Assembly: GCA_958428675.1 (NCBI GenBank)
Contig: CAUAGV010000087.1
Coordinates: forward strand, 1 to 7,078
Direction of reading: 5' to 3'
Source: an uncultured Collinsella sp.
GTDB taxonomy: Bacteria; Actinomycetota; Coriobacteriia; Coriobacteriales; Coriobacteriaceae
DNA length: 7,078 nucleotides
Shown here: positions 6,329 to 7,078 of the stretch, in pieces
Position numbering within the stretch: the first letter of the stretch is position 1
How the letters are laid out: the number at the start of each line of letters is the position of its first letter
Notes under the pieces: generated by a model
What the model saw: the letters and a program-made list of their open reading frames with translations, nothing else
Told to the model about the DNA's origin: nothing
Database searches by the model: none
Made by a program: the position numbers and the translations under genes

Positions 6329-6366
6329 CACCACCAGTTGTTGAGAGACTTCATCGTGTTCTTCAT
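6298..6366 (-). CDS. Tryptophan leader peptide (22 aa, three consecutive Trp codons)
   Basis: A 22-codon ORF beginning MKNTMKSLNN, then WWW at residues 11-13, then RDANTIGRQ and TGA. AAAGGAG (6381-6375) lies eight bases before the ATG. Three TGG codons in a row out of 22 are far above expectation, and the neighbouring transport proteins are almost Trp-free. Its place upstream of a strong terminator and an antiterminator-competent sequence is the hallmark of ribosome-mediated attenuation, as in trp biosynthetic operons of enteric bacteria and some actinobacteria. The product itself is expected to have no function; its translation senses charged tRNA-Trp. It is too short for standard gene calling and is probably unannotated. 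Confidence 0.9.
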   Translation of the reverse strand: MKNTMKSLNNWWWRDANTIGRQ

Positions 6367-6424
6367 GTTGATGGCTCCTTTCGTGATGCCGTGGCGCGGT
6401 CGCACCTAGTTGCTGTTGCGCTGC

Positions 6425-6433
6425 ACTATAGCA
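6425..6433 (-). promoter_or_regulatory. Probable extended -10 promoter of the tryptophan ECF operon
   Basis: The minus strand reads TGCTATAGT: an extended -10 (TGn) directly followed by TATAGT, five of six to consensus. No good -35 is seen at the usual distance (a TTTCCC-like stretch is the nearest), which is compatible with extended -10 promoters. Transcription would start near 6418, giving about 52 nt before the leader peptide. Confidence 0.5.
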
Positions 6434-6451
6434 CAGCGAAGTGTGTGCGGG

Positions 6452-6474
6452 GAAATCTTTTTTGAAAAGATTTC
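6452..6474. repeat. AT-rich hairpin upstream of the ECF promoter
   Basis: GAAATCTTTT (6452-6461) and AAAAGATTTC (6465-6474) form a perfect 10-bp stem with a 3-nt loop. It may be a backup terminator for the minus-strand gene at the right, since a T-rich arm is present, or an element upstream of the ECF promoter. Confidence 0.5.
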
Positions 6475-6475
6475 A

Positions 6476-6542
6476 GGCGGGTTTCCCGCCGGTCAAAAAG
6501 GCGGGTTAAGCGGGCGAGGCTGCCATTGCTGCCTTGCCCGCT
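6476..6542 (-). terminator. Probable terminator region of the right-edge gene, with alternative stems
   Basis: Downstream of the stop at 6562, arms 6542-6531 and 6520-6509 form a 12-bp stem with one internal mismatch on the minus strand. TTAACCCGCCTTTTT follows. The segments 6505-6500, 6490-6485 and 6481-6476 (CCCGCC, GGCGGG, CCCGCC on the minus strand) allow two mutually exclusive 6-bp hairpins. The T-run is not directly adjacent to the first stem, so efficiency is uncertain. Confidence 0.5.
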
Positions 6543-6561
6543 CAGCTAGGACATGAGGGCC

Positions 6562-7078
6562 TTAGGCCTTCTTGCGACGATAGATCACGTAGGCGCAGAC
6601 ACCGATGATGACGACGGCGCCAACGGCCATGGCGGCCGTGTTGCTGCCCTCGGACTTCTCCTCGGTGACCTCTTCCTCTTCGGCCTCGGGCTCGGCCACG
6701 TCCTCATCGGAAAGGGCTTCGTCGGCGTAGGTGATGGACTCGACCAGGCAGTCGTTGTCAGCATCGTAGTCACTCGGGACGAACTCCTCGGAGAAATCGC
6801 CCTCCTGGAGGTAGTCGCGCATCTCCTCGAGCATGGCCTTGCACTTAACATAGGTGTTCTTGGTTGCAGCCTTGCCGGCCTTGTTGGCCAGGGCGGTGCG
6901 GGCTTCGGTGCCTTCTTCGGCCTGCATGGCCTCGTCGACGGTCAGGTTCTGCTCGATGAGTTCCTTCTGCAGGGCGTCGAGATAGGCGCGGACGCCGGTG
7001 GCGCAGTGGTCGCGGTTCTCATAGGCGAGCGTGTTGATGTCCATGAGGACGTAGTTGATGGAGTTCTTGGGCTCCTTG
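6562..7078 (-). CDS. Unrecognised protein with acidic stalk and C-terminal membrane anchor (partial)
   Basis: The frame is open to the right edge. The residues before the ATG at 7044 (KEPKNSINYVL) use the same GC-rich codons, and that ATG lacks a nearby Shine-Dalgarno, so the true start is probably outside the window. At least 171 residues are visible. A helical, charged region contains single Cys residues in DHCATG, YVKCKAM and DNDCLVES. It is followed by an acidic low-complexity stalk (EPEAEEEEVTEEKSEG), one hydrophobic segment (AAMAVGAVVIIGVCAYVIY) and a basic RRKKA tail. This is the topology of an externally exposed protein with a C-terminal anchor; no LPXTG motif is present. I do not recognise the family and propose no function. 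Confidence 0.75.
   Translation of the reverse strand, partial: KEPKNSINYVLMDINTLAYENRDHCATGVRAYLDALQKELIEQNLTVDEAMQAEEGTEARTALANKAGKAATKNTYVKCKAMLEEMRDYLQEGDFSEEFVPSDYDADNDCLVESITYADEALSDEDVAEPEAEEEEVTEEKSEGSNTAAMAVGAVVIIGVCAYVIYRRKKA

Larger units (their letters stand above)
6199..6418 (-). promoter_or_regulatory. Tryptophan attenuator leader of the ECF operon
   Basis: In RNA order the leader contains: the peptide Shine-Dalgarno (6381-6375); the Trp codons (6336-6328); an antiterminator strand CGGUCGA (6310-6304) complementary to UCGACCG (6248-6242), which is the terminator loop plus the start of its 3' arm; a small stop-overlapping hairpin (6301-6289); and the terminator (6261-6231). Inferred logic: a ribosome stalled at Trp codons leaves 6310-6304 free to break the terminator, whereas one that reaches the stop codon (6300-6298) covers it and termination proceeds. 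A second pairing, GGCGUGA (6329-6323) with UCACGCC (6292-6286), is also possible. Confidence 0.8.

Noticed and set aside
6154..6418. A T-box or metabolite riboswitch in the ECF leader
   Set aside because: I see no T-box consensus sequence, and the leader ORF with three Trp codons plus complementary antiterminator already accounts for the region.

Overview
The window is GC-rich, densely coded bacterial DNA. Protein similarity recalled from memory and overall gene style suggest an anaerobic actinobacterium of the Coriobacteriia, most likely Collinsella or a close relative. That placement is inference; no rRNA or marker gene is present.

Layout. (1) 1-430, minus: the N-terminal part of a MOSC-domain protein that runs off the left edge. 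(2) 665-2752, plus: an ATP-grasp carboxylate-amine ligase followed by an aspartate/glutamate-family racemase. The pairing matches D-Asp production plus a D-aspartate ligase, as in peptidoglycan cross-bridge synthesis. (3) 2812-2849: a perfect 15-bp hairpin acting as a terminator for the two converging units. (4) 6433 down to 2878, minus: a complete ECF-type transporter operon in the order S component, fused two-domain ATPase (EcfA-A'), EcfT. (5) 6562-7078, minus: the C-terminal part of an unrecognised protein with an acidic stalk and a C-terminal membrane anchor, cut by the right edge.

The main discovery lies in the 5' leader of the ECF operon. A short unlisted ORF (6366-6298, minus, 22 codons, good Shine-Dalgarno) carries three consecutive Trp codons. 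It is followed by an intrinsic terminator (6261-6231), and codons 19-21 can form an antiterminator pairing with the loop and 3' arm of that terminator. This is the architecture of ribosome-mediated tryptophan attenuation, here in front of a transporter and not a trp biosynthetic operon. Three further observations support tryptophan as the substrate: the S component resembles TrpP/YhaG-type tryptophan transporters, the S and A proteins contain no Trp at all, and EcfT contains only one. An additional 21-nt inverted repeat pairs the leader-peptide coding region with RNA beyond the terminator, a layer that the textbook attenuator does not have.

The 212-nt gap between the S and A genes is almost entirely palindromic: a 44-nt near-perfect palindrome and a roughly 100-nt imperfect inverted repeat. 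They look like REP/MITE-type intergenic repeats lodged inside the operon.
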